Part shown: positions 33,811 to 47,267 of the stretch, piece after piece
Layout: the number at the start of each line of letters is the position of its first letter
How positions within the stretch are numbered: the stretch's first letter is position 1
Assembly: GCF_013426205.1 (NCBI RefSeq)
Contig: NC_089423.1
Coordinates: 3,224,001-3,288,000, forward strand
Source: Metarhizium brunneum
Taxonomy: Eukaryota; Ascomycota; Sordariomycetes; Hypocreales; Clavicipitaceae
Direction: 5' to 3'
Length of the DNA stretch: 64,000 nucleotides
The notes under the pieces: generated by a model
Told to the model about the DNA's origin: nothing
What the model saw: only the letters and a program-made list of their open reading frames with translations
The model's database searches: none
Made by a program: the position numbers and the translations under genes

Positions 33811-34749
33811 ATGCCCACCGAACTCCCCTTCGTCACCCTCGACGTCTTCACAACTACCCCCTACCGCGGCAACCCTCTCGCCGTAGTCACCATCCCGTCC
33901 ACCCTCAGTCCTCCTCCCACCCAAGCCCAAAAGCAAGCCATCGCCCGAGAATTCAACCTCTCCGAGACCGTCTTCATCCACGATGTCGCCAACCCTGAAA
34001 CCACCAAGACCCGCAACATCGACATATTCCTGCCCTTTGCAGAGATCCCCTTTGCAGGCCACCCAACCATCGGCACCGCCGTCTCCCTCCTCGACCAGGG
34101 CGTCGACACGCTCGTCACCAAGGCTGGCCCCATTCCCCTGAAGCAGACGGGCGAGCGTTTCGTGCAGGCCAGCATACCGCACAACGTGCACGTCCACGCC
34201 AAAACGGCGAGGCAGCTCGGGCCCGGGAACCTGTACTCCGTGGAAAGGCTGCAGGCGGATGACGAGATTCGCGAACGGGAGCTCAGTGCCCCCGTGGTTA
34301 GTATCGTCAACGGCGTCACTTTTCTGTTGATCAAGCTGGAGAGTTTGGAGCAGCTGGCAAAGGTGCAGCAGACGGGTGTCGAATTCCCACCCGAGGAGCT
34401 GCTGGACGAAGGTTGGAAGAAGGGATTGATTGCGAGGCTTTACTTCGTCAAGACGGGGGAGAAGAAGGACGAGTCCGGCTCGCCGGTGCAGGTGCTTCGC
34501 ACAAGGATGATGGAACACTCATTCGAGGACCCGGCTACCGGGTCCGCGGCGTGCTGTCTCAGCAGCTATCTTAGCATCGAGGGAGACAAGCAGACTACTC
34601 CCAAGCGGCGATATGAGATAACGCAGGGCGTTGAAATGGGCAAGGAGAGCAACATTGTTGTCGAGGTGGAGATGAAAGACGACAAGATTGACAATGTGCA
34701 GCTGGCTGGTACCGCTGTTCAGGTCATGCGTGGGCACGTCTTATTGTAA
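33811..34749 (+). CDS. PhzF-family protein (isomerase/epimerase fold), 312 aa
   Basis: Member of the phenazine-biosynthesis PhzF-like family, which has a two-lobed diaminopimelate-epimerase fold. The N-terminus FVTLDVFTTTPYRGNPLAVV is diagnostic. The catalytic Glu is in LSETVF (E52), the FAGHPTIG loop has H84, and EDPATGSAA (239-247) carries the Asp that lines the active site. The length is normal and there is no intron. In phenazine producers PhzF isomerises trans-2,3-dihydro-3-hydroxyanthranilate, but no other phenazine gene is nearby and fungal homologues mostly have unknown substrates. This is best treated as a cytosolic isomerase-like enzyme of unknown role. The ATG sits in a strong context (caaaATGCCC). 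Confidence 0.92.
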   Translation: MPTELPFVTLDVFTTTPYRGNPLAVVTIPSTLSPPPTQAQKQAIAREFNLSETVFIHDVANPETTKTRNIDIFLPFAEIPFAGHPTIGTAVSLLDQGVDTLVTKAGPIPLKQTGERFVQASIPHNVHVHAKTARQLGPGNLYSVERLQADDEIRERELSAPVVSIVNGVTFLLIKLESLEQLAKVQQTGVEFPPEELLDEGWKKGLIARLYFVKTGEKKDESGSPVQVLRTRMMEHSFEDPATGSAACCLSSYLSIEGDKQTTPKRRYEITQGVEMGKESNIVVEVEMKDDKIDNVQLAGTAVQVMRGHVLL

Positions 34750-35275
34750 GCCGCAAACAAGACTGAATGAACACGGTAGTAGCGCGAGCAGTCTTGGTAG
34801 ACAAAAAAAGAGTTGCAATTCAACTAGTATGTGCGTTTCTACTTTGCTCCGGCTAGCCTTTTCCCCCGGAAACAACCTCCCCAAAGCCAACTCCCGCGCC
34901 GCATGCTGATTCTTGACCAAAAAAGAACAAAATGATACGCCGTGATATTTGACCTCCGCACTACATCATGGCAGACGCCCGTCTATCGTACATTAGTACA
35001 GGTATTACAGCACACTTCAGCCCCCGTGTACCCCGTCTCTATTTCCCCCAAAACAAAGACAAGTCGCGTGTACTCGGCTCTGAGTCATATCCATTCCTAA
35101 ATCATGCTATTCTTGTTGTCGTTGTTCCCGTTCAAATTAGTCACAAATATGGACACGATGTCTTCTTGGATTCCCTGAATCTTGCGCCGCCCGAGTCTTT
35201 ACGGCGTTACTACTCCATTAAAAGTTTGGGTGCACGTTACTGCTCTCGTGACATGCACACCAAAGTAACCCCAAC
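34750..35275. other. Convergent 3' intergenic region
   Basis: About 0.5 kb between the PhzF-family gene and NOT1, which converge. No coding signal is seen. Confidence 0.5.
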
Positions 35276-38200
35276 TTAAGCTCTTTGAAGAGCAGCAGCG
35301 AACCGATCTGCGACCTAAATGTCATTCGTTGGTTAGCAATCTTTTTGCCCGGTTCTCAAAGGGTCAGTGCTGTTTCGGAGCGTACCTCTGGGGTTGATTT
35401 AATAAAAGGAAGGTCAAAGAACATGTACTTTTCGTTCTTCACAAGTTCCAAAACCGTCAACATGAGACCCCATGGCTGAGGCCAGTATCCAACCAGTCGC
35501 TCCAGAAACACTCGGGTAATCTCCTGACGAATGTCTGACTCTTCAGGATCATTAAGATCCTTTCCAAAAATATAGAGAAGGACCTGGCTGAAGAATTCTG
35601 TAAGACTATTCGGGAATCGTAGTTGATTCACCATGCTGGCAATCAAGTAGTACCTAGCCTCTGGAGCCAGTTCATGAATGAGGAGTGACAAAGTTGATAC
35701 CTCTGGCTCGCTGCCGGTAACCGAAATCGATGAGGATGTTTGGGATAGTCGTTCGGCGGCTTGGTTGCCAATATAAATGACGACGGAGCCGATGACGTGT
35801 GGGTTAGCCGCAACGCCGATATGCCCGTACGCAGTTTCTTGCGGCTCGCTCTGTGTCATGGCATGGGCAATCTGGGCAACAACGTCTTCCGAAGGACCGA
35901 CCTGGAGAGTTTGATCTACCAAATCCAATAACCCACCTTCTTGCAACATTGATTTGGCTTCTTCAATCAAGCCAGGATATGTCTTGATTTCCTCCTTTCC
36001 ATCGGGCAATTTGGTATATCCCTGTTGGGGATTCGCCGAGAGCACAGCGTTGAGCAGCTGGGTGCAATGTGGAGGAATGCTGGCGCAAAGCCTGACGTGG
36101 TTGCCCGCGACGAAGTCGGGGAAATCATGCTGCAGGACAACCAGAAGTTTGAGAGTTGCCCTATAGACTTCTTTTGATACGGTCAAAATATTGAAAGCCT
36201 TCAGCTGTTCACTGAGGCTGTCAAGAAGCTGGACCACGAGATTGGCGTAGAGGCCCCATCCAGCATTGTCCAGCATTTGCAGTATGACGGGCAAGAAGAC
36301 CCGGTGTTGGATGAGAGAGAGCCATCCGAAAGTGAAACCAGGGAGTCGCAGAGGGCCCAAGTCATTGAATCTAGCGGCGAATTTCAGCATCATGTTACGC
36401 TGTTCCTGCTCTGAGAGGTTCTCAGATTCATTGTGCACCTCATGCAGTAACATTGACAACAAGCGGAAGAATACTCTCTGATTCAGTTGTTCGCCTCTCT
36501 TGACATGATGGTGGTTGAGAACTAGCGTAATCAACACCAAAACAGAGTCAAGGAATGAAGCACGAGAGGTTGACGCATCCTCGTTCCTGCTAATGAACAT
36601 GCTGATAAGTTTGGCAAGGGCATCCACCATCACATATGCATCGCCTATAGCACCGGCATGGAGAATATGCTCAAATCGGTCAACAGACAAGTCAATGGCA
36701 GTCCGAACGAAGACGAAAAAGTCATTTTTATCCCGAATAACTTGCTTGGCTTGCAGCTGCTGAATGAAGACGGCGGTGGATTTGTCGAGTGCGTTCTGGT
36801 TGTTCCAGAGATGGACCCATTCTTCAAACACATACTCCATTTGGTCTTGTCGGAAGGCTGTTCCCTGACTTTCCGCGTCTGTAGGGCCACGGGATGGTTG
36901 AGGCAGTCCTGAGCCCATCAGCTTCGTCTTCAACCTCTGTCCAGCGGCACTGTTAGGGTCTTCAGATATCCAAGCCCAGGCGGTTTCTAGTGTTCGAACA
37001 AAGTCGGCGTATAGTGCGATTGGGCGGTTGTTGAGTAATGCGAGGTCAAGCATGTGTTCAAGGAATTCGAGTGAGCCATCCTTACGGGTTTCGATGGCCT
37101 TGGACATTGCCATGTCAATATTTCTCCAATCAAGCAAGTCGGTGCGGATGAGCGCAGCAAGGAGTTGCAGACTCAAAAAGTTCGATCCCGGCTGCTGGCT
37201 GAAAAGGGCACGCACACGGCTATTCAAAGCATGGCCAGAAATTTTCCTAAGTGTTTCCAACACATGAACCAGACTTTCGAGCGTCAGGTTATCCTCGAAT
37301 TGTTGGAAGATGAGCGCACTAATCTGCTCAGCGGCGTAAATGGCAAATTCCTCCGAGTTCTGAGAGGTCTTGATGATCAACTGAACAAGAGCATCAACAA
37401 CGTCGAGGACAATATGTGGTCTGGGCAGATCCAAAAAGTGATCCTCCCGAGCCTCGCCTGCCACTCTCAGCAGTTCCTGGAGCAATCTATTTACTTTATC
37501 AGCCAGCCCCCGAACATCCATCTGATGAAAACCAGCATTGCGCCCACTGGGTATGGCGTTGGCAGCAGCGGTCTGCACTGGTGCATAAGGCTGCATCTGT
37601 GTGCCTAAATGCTGGATTGAAGGGGTCTCTGCGGGCGTGGGAATATTGGGAATATTTGTGTACGGTTCCTGGAGCACTTCGTTGGCCAGAGTTCGTGTTG
37701 CGTCTGAAGCTGATGTAGCGTGCGAGGGCGCTGCGGCTGGTGTGGTTCGAGATTGTCTAGCAAAATCTTCGTAAATAGCCATTTGCTCTGGATTCAGACC
37801 GTTCGAGGTGGGAGACAACTTGAATGGATTTGGGATAGTCATTGCCCAACGGTTCACAGTAGCTGCAAAGAACGGCTCGTTGGGGTGTTGCAAGCGATGT
37901 CGTCGTCTGGTCTCAAGATCTGATTCAATCATATCCTCAATTTCCGGTACAGCTCGTTCCTCTGCCTGCTTTTCGATAATGCTGAGGGCAAGGTCGAGAT
38001 TGCTGTTTACGCACATGATGATGGTGCCTTCAGGAAGTCCGGATGTATGCTCATTGGACAAGTTGCGCATGTGGTTGGTCAAATTGGCCCGCAAGGGCTC
38101 TTTTGAAGTCACCAAAGCGAGGCCGCCAGCGGTCGCCTTGACCATGCTTATCGCGGATGCGCGCATACGGTTCTCATCTGGTTCTGCCACAAAGTCCTTT

Positions 38201-41200
38201 CGAACCATTTGAGCCGTCGATATCGCCGCGATAGTGACGGATCGATCTACGACGGGCTGGATTATGTCTTGCAGCGCTCGGGTCATAGCGTTTCGGACAA
38301 TTTCGTGCAGTCGTGTCGTGCTGATAACCATTTCATTGGTAGGTGGAATAGTGATCAGAGGACCCAGATCAGGAATAGTAGCCGCCACGGCCTGGGTTGA
38401 TATGCCCGCGCCAACAGAAGACCCAAGTCCGTTCAATGATATATTCTCAAATGCTTCCAGTTGCTCAGGACCCAGTACCTCCGTTGACTCCTCTAAAGCG
38501 GGCCGATTTAGAATTTCACCTGACGGCTCGATGCTCTTGTGGTCGAGGTTCAGACCCTTGCAGAGGACCTCGATCTCGAATTTGAGGTTAAGCTTCAACT
38601 CGGCATGATGATATAATTCAATCAACAGGTGAATGATGTCCATAAGCCAAGGGTTCGGGGGCCGGAAGACCGTAGACTTGGCACCCTGGGTGAGAACCTT
38701 GCAAACGAAAGGAATGATGATGATGAGCCTCTTCGTATCGTGGGCCTCGATGAGCAGCTGCTTGAATGCAATGTTTCTATGCCGGATTGGGCGATCTCTG
38801 GCCAGAGTCAGCAAGCCGAGCCAACCACCCAGGTTCTTCAGATGTGTTCGCTCGGTGGAGTTTTGCATTGTCGCTTCCGAATTCAACATTCTTGAAACGC
38901 TGATGTATGTTTCCCGGAGAACCTCATCCCATAGCGCTTTGTCTTGTAGAAGAGTAACAAGCTCTAGATAAACGTGGTGATAATTAGGCTGCATTTTGGC
39001 ACGTTCTTCCACCAGGTGACTGGCAAACCACTGCTGATGCTTGCACTCAAGCATCTCTCGTAACTCGTTTCGCATAGACTGGATAGTCCCTTCAGTAATG
39101 TTGTTTAACACAAACTGGATCTTGCCCTGCTCTTCTTCGCCTGGTTCTTCAAACTCAAATCCAGGGGGGATGGGATCAACGCCAATTGCAGTAAAAGGTG
39201 GAGCTTGCGTGTCGGCTCCAGGTTGCTCCTCAGAGCTACCATTCGTAAAAGTATCGGATTTGAATGCCAGCGCAAGCGGTGTGCCAGCTCCATTGCGGGA
39301 GTGAACAAGATCTCCTTCATGATCATGGACAGCATCTTCAGCCCTCTTAAAGGCTTCGGTACCTTGAAGACCTGGTATTTGCAGCAATTGTCTGCAAAAA
39401 CCTGGCCACTCCTGGAAACGGACGTAGAGTTGTATCAGGGCCTGGAGACCAAACTTATACATTGGCTTGTCAAGTGAGTGATCTCGGACGGCTTCTAAGA
39501 TCATACCAAGTCCAATCTTCAATGGTAGGTCTGATATTAACTTGTGAGAGATAATGCCACCAAAGAGCACAGCAGTTGTAGCCAACGCCTCCAGGGGATA
39601 ATCTTGATAATGGTTGTACTCATCAAACAAGCCATGGATCATGCAGGCGAACGTGTCTTGATCTAAAGGATCTCGGGAGTGCTTGTATTCCCTCAGGATG
39701 TCCACAATGGTGCGCACATCTTCTTCGCCTCCATACATTTTCTTATAATGATCTTCCATTTTGCTGTTAGCTGTGGCCGGCAAGCTATTACCATCTTTCC
39801 CATTTTCATCGATAACATCATCGTAACCTTCGCCATAATTGATCAATCGAGGGTATGCCGTGATACAGAGACGCTGAACCATGATAAGGTCTTGCACGGG
39901 TGCCTTGGGCAAGAAGTCCTCCAGAATTTGTAAGAGAGCCGACACTGTACGAACTTGAAGGCTGGTACTTGATTTCGCTGGCGGTTGGCTGTCAGATGGC
40001 CGTTGATACCGTATCTCTAATTCTGCTTTGATTAAGAGAAACTGCAAAAGTGTCCTAGACATTTCCACACTTCTCTCTGCGTTAATGCTTGCCCAGTTGC
40101 TCAAGTCCAAGTAGCCCTCGGTATGAGCTAAAGCAGCCATGTCGACGCCAAAGCCGTTTGGGAGGTAGACCAGAACGTCGAGCCAGTTATGCCGCAATGC
40201 GTGTTCAAAGATGAGGGGAAGATCCACGGGTTTAACCGCATGGGCGTCAATCAATCGTTGAATCACCCATTCTTTGTCCTTCCTCCACAGGCTGTCCAAA
40301 ACAAAATCATACTCAGGGGACCGTTTGTATAAAAAGTTTTCGAACAGTGAAGTTACAGTATCCACGGCCATTGGGGCCCAAGTGTCTCGTGGAACCTCAA
40401 GAGCAGACACCAAGAAGATGTCCAGGTTCGGGACAACGACTTCCTGAAATAACCGCTTGGCCTCAACGCTCTGCGACGCGTGGACAGAGTTTAATGCAAC
40501 GTTGAAAATTGCGGAGAGAGCAGCGACAGACACTAGTGGGTGTTTGACTGCTGCTGCTGCTCTCTCTCTCACGTTTGCCGGAGAATTGACATAATCCTCG
40601 ATCGAGATACTTCTCTTCAAGCCAGGAATGGTTGTTGCATCCAGTTGATTTGGTGCCAAAGATGCATACGCACTGACAAAAGATAGCTGAGCTTCTGGTT
40701 CACTCCAAGACCCTCCCCAAAGTCTCTGGATTTCGAAGTTGTATTTCGATTCGTTTGCAATTGGTAGCAATGCAGTATAAAGTCGAAGGAATTGTGAGGA
40801 CGAAATTCGTGCGGACGGCTGATCGAAGAACAAGACCGTCTCATTCCAATCAAAGGATTTTGGAAGCACCCGTTGAAGCGCAGAAACGAGAACAGTAGGG
40901 TTGTGATCGGGTGATTGGCTAATTGTGGCATATGTGAGGGCGGCGGAGACTTGTTCGGAATTAAGCTGGATGTTATTAGGTCGACTTTGTAGATACAAAA
41001 GACAAGCCTCTTCGTCCCTAGTGAACTCGGAGCCAGTCTTTTGAACGTATCTTGCCAGGGCATTCGCAGGCCGATCAGCTAAAACTCGACCGATGTCTAG
41101 CGCTGCTAAAACTTCAGATGGAGGGGCCTGGTCGACACTGAGATATCGCTTGGTTACGTAAATCTGTAAATCACGTCGAGAGGAGGCGTTGAAGCTGGGG

Positions 41201-41999
41201 GGATGGTATTGTATGAATCGGTCGACCACGAGAGCTACGAAGGCTGGGGATAGGTCCGCGTGTGCTTCGATGTCAGGACGCGAAATGATATCCAGAAATG
41301 TAGAAAAATTTGCAGACAAAATGGCATCAGCTGTCGCATCAGCCCCGTAGAGCGTTGTGTCAGTACAGTATGATTGATAGGTGTTTGCTGGAGCTTTTGC
41401 TTTGCAGCGTAAGTGTTCATACCTTTAGTTTTCAGGTCCGAGCGCGGTCCAGTTTTGAAGGCCAAGGCCAGAAGCGTCTTCTCTAATGCATCAAGCTTGA
41501 AGTTGTCCATGAATGTCGAGAGATCAAAATCCCGGAAGATATCCTCGGTTCCACTCTCGACCGACTCGGCTATTTTCCTGGCCTGATCTGGCTCGTGTGC
41601 AATCTTTCGCATTTCGGCCACAAGGATATGGTAATTGCCAGAACCTGTGACCGGCCGATTGAGGCTGGGAAATATTTGGGAGGCATTTCCGGCAACTAGC
41701 CGGGTGAAGTATTTTGAAAAAACTTCCATTCCGTTCTCATCGATGAGCTTTTGTAGCTGAGCACCCTTAGAATCCCACTTGACTTCCTCCTTTTCTTCCT
41801 TGATAGTACTTAGTAAAAGGTAGACTTGTGCGACAACAATCTTCGCCACAGAGCTGGGCCCTGTCGGACTGCTAGTGCTGGGGCTTGCGCCAGCACTGAG
41901 GACACCAGCGTGCGATGGGTGGGGAGAATGATTACTTCCAGTTTGGAGAGTCTGAGCTGGATTTGGAGAAAATGATCCCGTTCTTTGCGGAGGGACCAT
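35276..41999 (-). CDS. not1: NOT1, scaffold of the CCR4-NOT deadenylase complex, about 2186 aa
   Basis: Central scaffold of CCR4-NOT, which shortens poly(A) tails and regulates transcription and mRNA decay. Three coding exons: 41999-41423, 41330-35386 and 35314-35276. Intron 1 (92 nt, GTATGA...ACAG) joins DLKTK to ADAILSANFSTFLD. Intron 2 (71 nt, GTACGC...TTTAG) joins FIKSTPE to VADRFAAALQRA and the TAA stop. Without that last exon the frame would end in an unrelated VRSETALTL tail. Visible regions in order: a Pro/Ser-rich N-terminus; HEAT-type helices in the first third; the CAF1-binding MIF4G-like region (IQSMRNELREML onward); the DUF3819-like CNOT9-binding region (around LHEIVRNAMTRALQDII); and the C-terminal NOT1 domain that binds NOT2/NOT5, ending in KYMFFDLPFIKS. 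Length matches fungal homologues. A further 5' non-coding exon is possible. Confidence 0.95.
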
Positions 42000-42834
42000 G
42001 GAGGTATACTAGCAGCAATCAAGATTTGGTTGTGGAGCGCCTGCCTGTGGAGTTTTGGCAGGCAGGTAGGCTCAGGGACGAGGGACGTTATAGTCGTAGG
42101 AAGAGGATCGTCAGGAGAGTTCCTACATGGGGGTTGATTCGTTTTGTAGGCTTGTTCGCGGTACGACGGCAAGATAGTCGTAGGTGAAGCTGTGGTGGAC
42201 GCGATCCTACAGCTAGGATGGCAGATTTGATCGTTGTTGCTGGAGTCGGTCTGAACAATTCGTTACAGCACTGTCGGTTTAACGCTTCAGGCGAGGGCGA
42301 GTCGCGAAGGAATGCTGCAGGATTGGAGAGCTTGGGGGGGCAAGCTCCGCGGCAGTTCAACAATCGTGATCGTCGTCGTCAGAATACGGGAGACCGTGCG
42401 TGATGCAGCTAGGAGCGGAATTCGATGTTGAGAGGGCGGTGATTAAGTGGTGGGTTGTGATAGTTGTCGGGCAGTGAGGACGAGGCAAGGCGTTGTACAG
42501 AAATCGATGCACGAGAGCGGCGGTAAGTTCCGCCGAGCCCTGGAGCAGGGGCTTCCCGAAGCTCGGGCTGAAGTGATCACGTGAGCATGCGAGGCGTTGC
42601 CCTGCCAACGATCGGGAGCTAGCTGGGCATGCAACCCCAACATTGATCCCAGTGGCATTCCGCGATTGTAAGTGCGGCACCTCTCTTGGAGCACACAACT
42701 GCGAAGAGAAAGGCAACCTATATGGTGTAACTATTAATCGAATGTTTCTATTTGATCTGTCTTTTTGATTATTTTCATCATTTATTTCTTAGATATTAGA
42801 ATCGCTAGGGATCACCATCCCATACCCGGGCAAG
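42000..42834. promoter_or_regulatory. Divergent promoter region, NOT1 / F-BAR gene
   Basis: About 0.8 kb between divergent start codons. No gene is supported and no specific element is identified. Short frames on both strands are shadows of each other. Confidence 0.5.
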
Positions 42835-45752
42835 ATGCCTGCCCCAACCGTTGAAGCACCAGCGGTCTCGCTGTCCTGTGAGTACAATGTCATGACGGCA
42901 TTTGGAATCAAGCCACTCTAATGGTCTCATATCACAGTTGCAAACAATTTCTGGGGTAAGGAAGATGCGGGAGTCGGGCCGCTTCTGGAGCGGATGCAAA
43001 GTGCAAAGACTACATCGGACGAGCTTAAGTCATTCTATAGTGGTACGATTGTTCAAAACTACCTCTTTGAGTAAACGCTGATGCTCTAGGAACTCTAGCT
43101 CGCGCATCAATTGAAGACGAATATGCTAGAAAGCTACTGCACCTCAGCCGAAAGTCTCTGGGCTCCCACGAGATGGGCTCTTTAAAGACATCATTGGATA
43201 CTGTCAGAGTGGAGGTGGAGTCAATGGCCAAACAACACCAGGGTATCGCCGCCCAGATGAAGTCAGAGTTGGAAGAGCCATTGGCGGCATTTGCCGGCGG
43301 CATGAAGGAAAGACGGAAGATTGTGCAAAATACGGTTGAGAAGCTGCTCAAAACCAAAATCCAGCAGACGCAACAGGTGAACAAGGTAGGTCTTTGCGTA
43401 TCCTACGGGACAAATTTCCAGAATAAAATGCTGATGGTTTTCGATTTGTCAGACTAGAGACAAGTATGAGCAAGAGTGCCTGAAGATCAAAGGCTACCTA
43501 GCCCAGGGACACATGGTGATGGGACAGGAAGAGCGTCGTAACAAGGCAAAGCTGGAGAAGACGCAAATCTCTCTGGCCACTGCAAACACTGAATACGAGA
43601 GTGCCGTGAAAATACTGGAGGAGACTACAGCCAGGTGGAACCGAGAATGGAAGGCTGCGGCAGACAAATTCCAAGACCTCGAAGAGGAGCGTCTGGACTT
43701 CAGCAAGAGCAGCCTGTGGACATTTGCCAATGTTTCCTCCACAGTTTGCGTTAGTGATGACGCATCATGCGAGAAAATCAGGTTATCACTTGAGAACATG
43801 GAGGTGGAGAAGGACATCATCCATTTCATCACAGAGAGAGGAACAGGCCAAGAAATCCCTGATCCCCCAAAGTACATCAACTTCTGCCGAGGTGATGTCA
43901 ATGATGGCCAGTCTGAAGTGTCAGAGGATGATAATTACTCCGTGGCCCAGTTCCCACGAAGCATCAACCCAGCCTTCCGATCCTCTTCACCTCAACCATC
44001 AACTTTTGAATCTCACCACGACCCGAACTCCATGCTGGCAAACAACTTGGCACACAGGGAACCCAGGGAGCCCCCGCAGCCAACCAGCCGCGAGGCAATA
44101 GTGACGCCTCAGAAGGCGCCTCCGCCAATGCGAAACTCTGTGGACGAACAGCGTCGAGGACAGGGACAGCAAAAGCCGCCGCAGTATGATGTAAATCAGC
44201 ATGGCCCTCTAGCTGCGGTCCCTCATGATCCCTATCCTATGGACGGCATGACGATGCTGTGTCGAACTGGGCCTCCGGGTCCCCAGTCGGACCGCAGCTC
44301 ACAACCACATTCGGCTCGACCCTCTAGCCGTGAATCTCACAGCGACTATTCTATTCCTACTTCCCTGTCCAGTGTTGAACCTCCAAGCGGACAGGCCTCG
44401 CCCGTGAAGCAAGAACCCGTGGAAACTCGGAGCCCAGAGAAGCGAGTACTGAAGAAGAAGAGTGGTTTCTTTCAGAACCACAGTCCATTTCGCCGGAAAA
44501 GCACCAAAGAAGTGCAAGCTCCGTCCCAAAACCGAAGCACGTGGCATGTTGCTCCGGGCAGAGCAGAGTTGGTGAGTCTATGTTTCCTCGGCTACACTCT
44601 TCCGTGGAGATTAACTTTTCGATAGGAGCGTACTGCAAGCCCTGAGCCTATTGACGCAAATGCAAGCCTGGCTTTGGGTGTCGGTCAGAACGTGCTTCCC
44701 GTCACTACGCCTGACACTCGCAGACGACCTGGCCAGGGGCGTGAACAAGACGTTGATCAATCAGACCCCATTGCCATGGCTTTGGCGGAATTGAAGGATG
44801 TCAATCTGGGTAAGCAGTCATCACTTAGGATGTCTGCGGACCACTATCATGGCATAGCTACCCCAGCTCCGGGAGCAGATCCAAGATCTGGTAGACCCAG
44901 TGGTCGTGAAGCACCCCCTTCGTACAATACTCAAGCTTCCGTCTCCCGACTGGGGGTTCCACCACCCGCCGTTACTTCTCGGGCTATGAAGGAAGCAACA
45001 AAAAAAGCGACGGATCAGAGCCGTGCTGTCTATGGCAATGCCGGAAATCGTGGCGCATCGCCGGCATCGCGACCCGCGACTCGTGGGAGCGATATGCCTC
45101 GGGCTGCCTCACCAGCACCCACTCGCAGCGCATCTCCTCAGCCCCGGATGAGCGGCGACTCGCGGTACCGGTCTGCATCTCCGAACCCGTACAGTGGTCA
45201 TCATCGAAATGCATCCCAGGTCAGCGTATCTCAGCAGCGAGGATCAAGCCAGGGCTACTATGGATCGGGATCCCCCCACGGATCAACTCGGGGCTCTGTT
45301 CGGGGTGCTTCTCCGGCTTCATTTAGAGGAGATTACGACAGACCTCGTAGCAGCTATGGTGGTGGATCTGACATGGCTGTGCAATTGGCCCCGGCTGGAG
45401 ATGATCGCTACGGCTCTCAGAGAGGCAGAGGTGCCGTTGACCTATACGACGGGGGATCACGACCTCGCAGCAAGAGCGTTGCTGATCCCTCCAGACAGTA
45501 CACGCGAGATGGTAGACCCATCTTGCATTTCGGTAGGTTCTTCCCCAAAGCTGACAGAGATTTTGGCTAATGATTTGAACAGCTCGAGCTCTGTACATGT
45601 ATCAGGCCGCTATTCCCGAGGAGCTTGGATTTGCCAAGGGCGACTACTTGGCCGTACTCCGCCACCAGGATGATGGCTGGTGGGAAGCCGAGGTCCATGG
45701 CGGCAATGGACGGGTTGGGCTGGTCCCCAGTAACTATCTTCAACCGTGTTAG
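42835..45752 (+). CDS. F-BAR/SH3 cytokinesis protein (Cdc15/Imp2/Hof1 family), about 879 aa
   Basis: Membrane-curving scaffold of the contractile ring and septum. Six exons: 42835-42877, 42938-43042, 43090-43385, 43453-44571, 44626-45532 and 45583-45752. All introns are GT/AG and phases close exactly. The FCH/F-BAR region spans about residues 15-290: FANNFWGKEDAGVGPLLERM, the SGTLARASIEDEYARKLLHLS core, then long amphipathic helices with LAQGHMVMGQEERRNKAKLEKTQ. A long disordered Ser/Pro/Arg region (about 300-820) has repeated RGASPAS-like patches that look like phosphorylation targets. A C-terminal SH3 domain (last ~57 residues) has ALYMYQAAIPEELGFAKGDYLAV, the DDGWWEAEV pair and VGLVPSNYLQ. 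This order matches Hof1, Imp2 and Cdc15, which link the plasma membrane to formins and septins. Which paralogue it is cannot be told here. Confidence 0.9.
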
Positions 45753-47267
45753 ATGGACTCCCAGATATAATGAATGTTGTACATATTGTCATGGTATGGA
45801 ATGCATGACGAATCACTGCGAGTAGGATGACGGCTCTGTATATGTTCTGTTGGTTATGTATGTGGTAAGTGCCGGAGGTTTACGCTCGCTTTGGAATAAG
45901 GGAATAATAGTGTATCTGGGGTCACGCAAATAGCTGGGATTGAGCTTAGATTGCAAATTGTATTTTGATTATCATTGATGAGCTGGGGATATGACTTGAA
46001 GTAAGGTTTTTATAGGAGAGATGATGGCACTGACTACCTACTAGGTACGTAACGTATTGTTAGTAAATGCAGCCTCCCTCTCGCATGACGAATAATGCGT
46101 CCACATAAATAATGCCTAGCCGGCCGGCACAGCTTGAAGAGCGTCGCCAGGTATGCCCTTGTGGTTGACGCGAAGAACCAGATCGTTTGCAGGGGTAGCC
46201 CATGTATCTGGGAAGGTGGCGTATCTGCCTACCTACTTAAGTACCTAGAAAGGTAGGCATATCCCTATTCTTTTTCAGAATTGGCTTTACTTGACGTCTT
46301 GTGTATAGAGCATCTTGTTGAAGATCGGCGAGGTGGTGGAATTGTGTCGAGTACCTCTGCATCTACGTCCGAGCCGTCAACCTACTTGTACCTGCGCATC
46401 CAGTAGATCGTCTGTTATGCGCAATCACATGGAGAGCTATCGTTATATGCCGGTTAGGGTCAAGAATTGACGATTTCTCGCGTTGCAGGGTTAATATCGT
46501 GGTTGAGAGCGTTGGCATGCCTCTCGCTGTCTTTTACGCCGGTGCTTTGGAGTCATGAATGAGCATGTACGAGATACTATCTACTTAGATGTATTCTATG
46601 AAGAAATTCAACGAGTTGCGGCTGAATGAACTTGAGCACGGAAGTGCATTCCTAGAAGACTATGTGATAATCCGAGCCAACAGAAATGTTACATTTATGA
46701 TTTTCGCTTTCAGTGTGATTGATTATCATCCAGAGACTTGAAAAGACATGCCAGTTCATCTCCAACAAGACACAACATCTCATCTTCATTCCAAGTTTAC
46801 ATGCAGCTATCCCAATCACAACACAAAGCATTGTCTACATTCTTGGGCAAGATATGCTTAAATTTGTTCCTATACGTTTATTTTCTGTAACCAATTCCCC
46901 AACCTCGAGCAAGTCAAGGTAAATGGCTGGGCGACTGCCTGGATGATACTAGCTCTTCATATCCTGGTGTATTTAATTCAATAGCAACACATGCCAATCC
47001 CGCTGACTCTTGCGGGCTATATGCCCTTGACTCTAGATTTCATTCCAGCATCGGTAATATGCCTCATGGTTCGTGGTTCCTTGGTGTGTGTCAAATCTAT
47101 GCCGTCGCTGATAATGTTACGTTTGTCTTCCCGGGAAAGAAGAGGACGGCAGCCACATCTTTCGCTCGTCAATGCAAAAGACTTGGAGTCTTTGTGCAAG
47201 TGAGAGTATCATGGACAATTCTCACGCGAGCATAATTGTGAAACACACTGCTGTCCAAACAGAGCGG
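45753..47267. other. Convergent 3' intergenic region
   Basis: About 1.5 kb between converging genes. It is AT-rich with a few taagtacctag-type words (about 46235-46260). No gene is recognised; frames are short and without domains. Confidence 0.5.

Noticed and set aside
33811..34749. Phenazine biosynthesis cluster around the PhzF-family gene
   Set aside because: No other phenazine-type gene (PhzA/B, PhzD, PhzE, PhzG) is in the window. PhzF-like proteins are common and stand alone in fungi.
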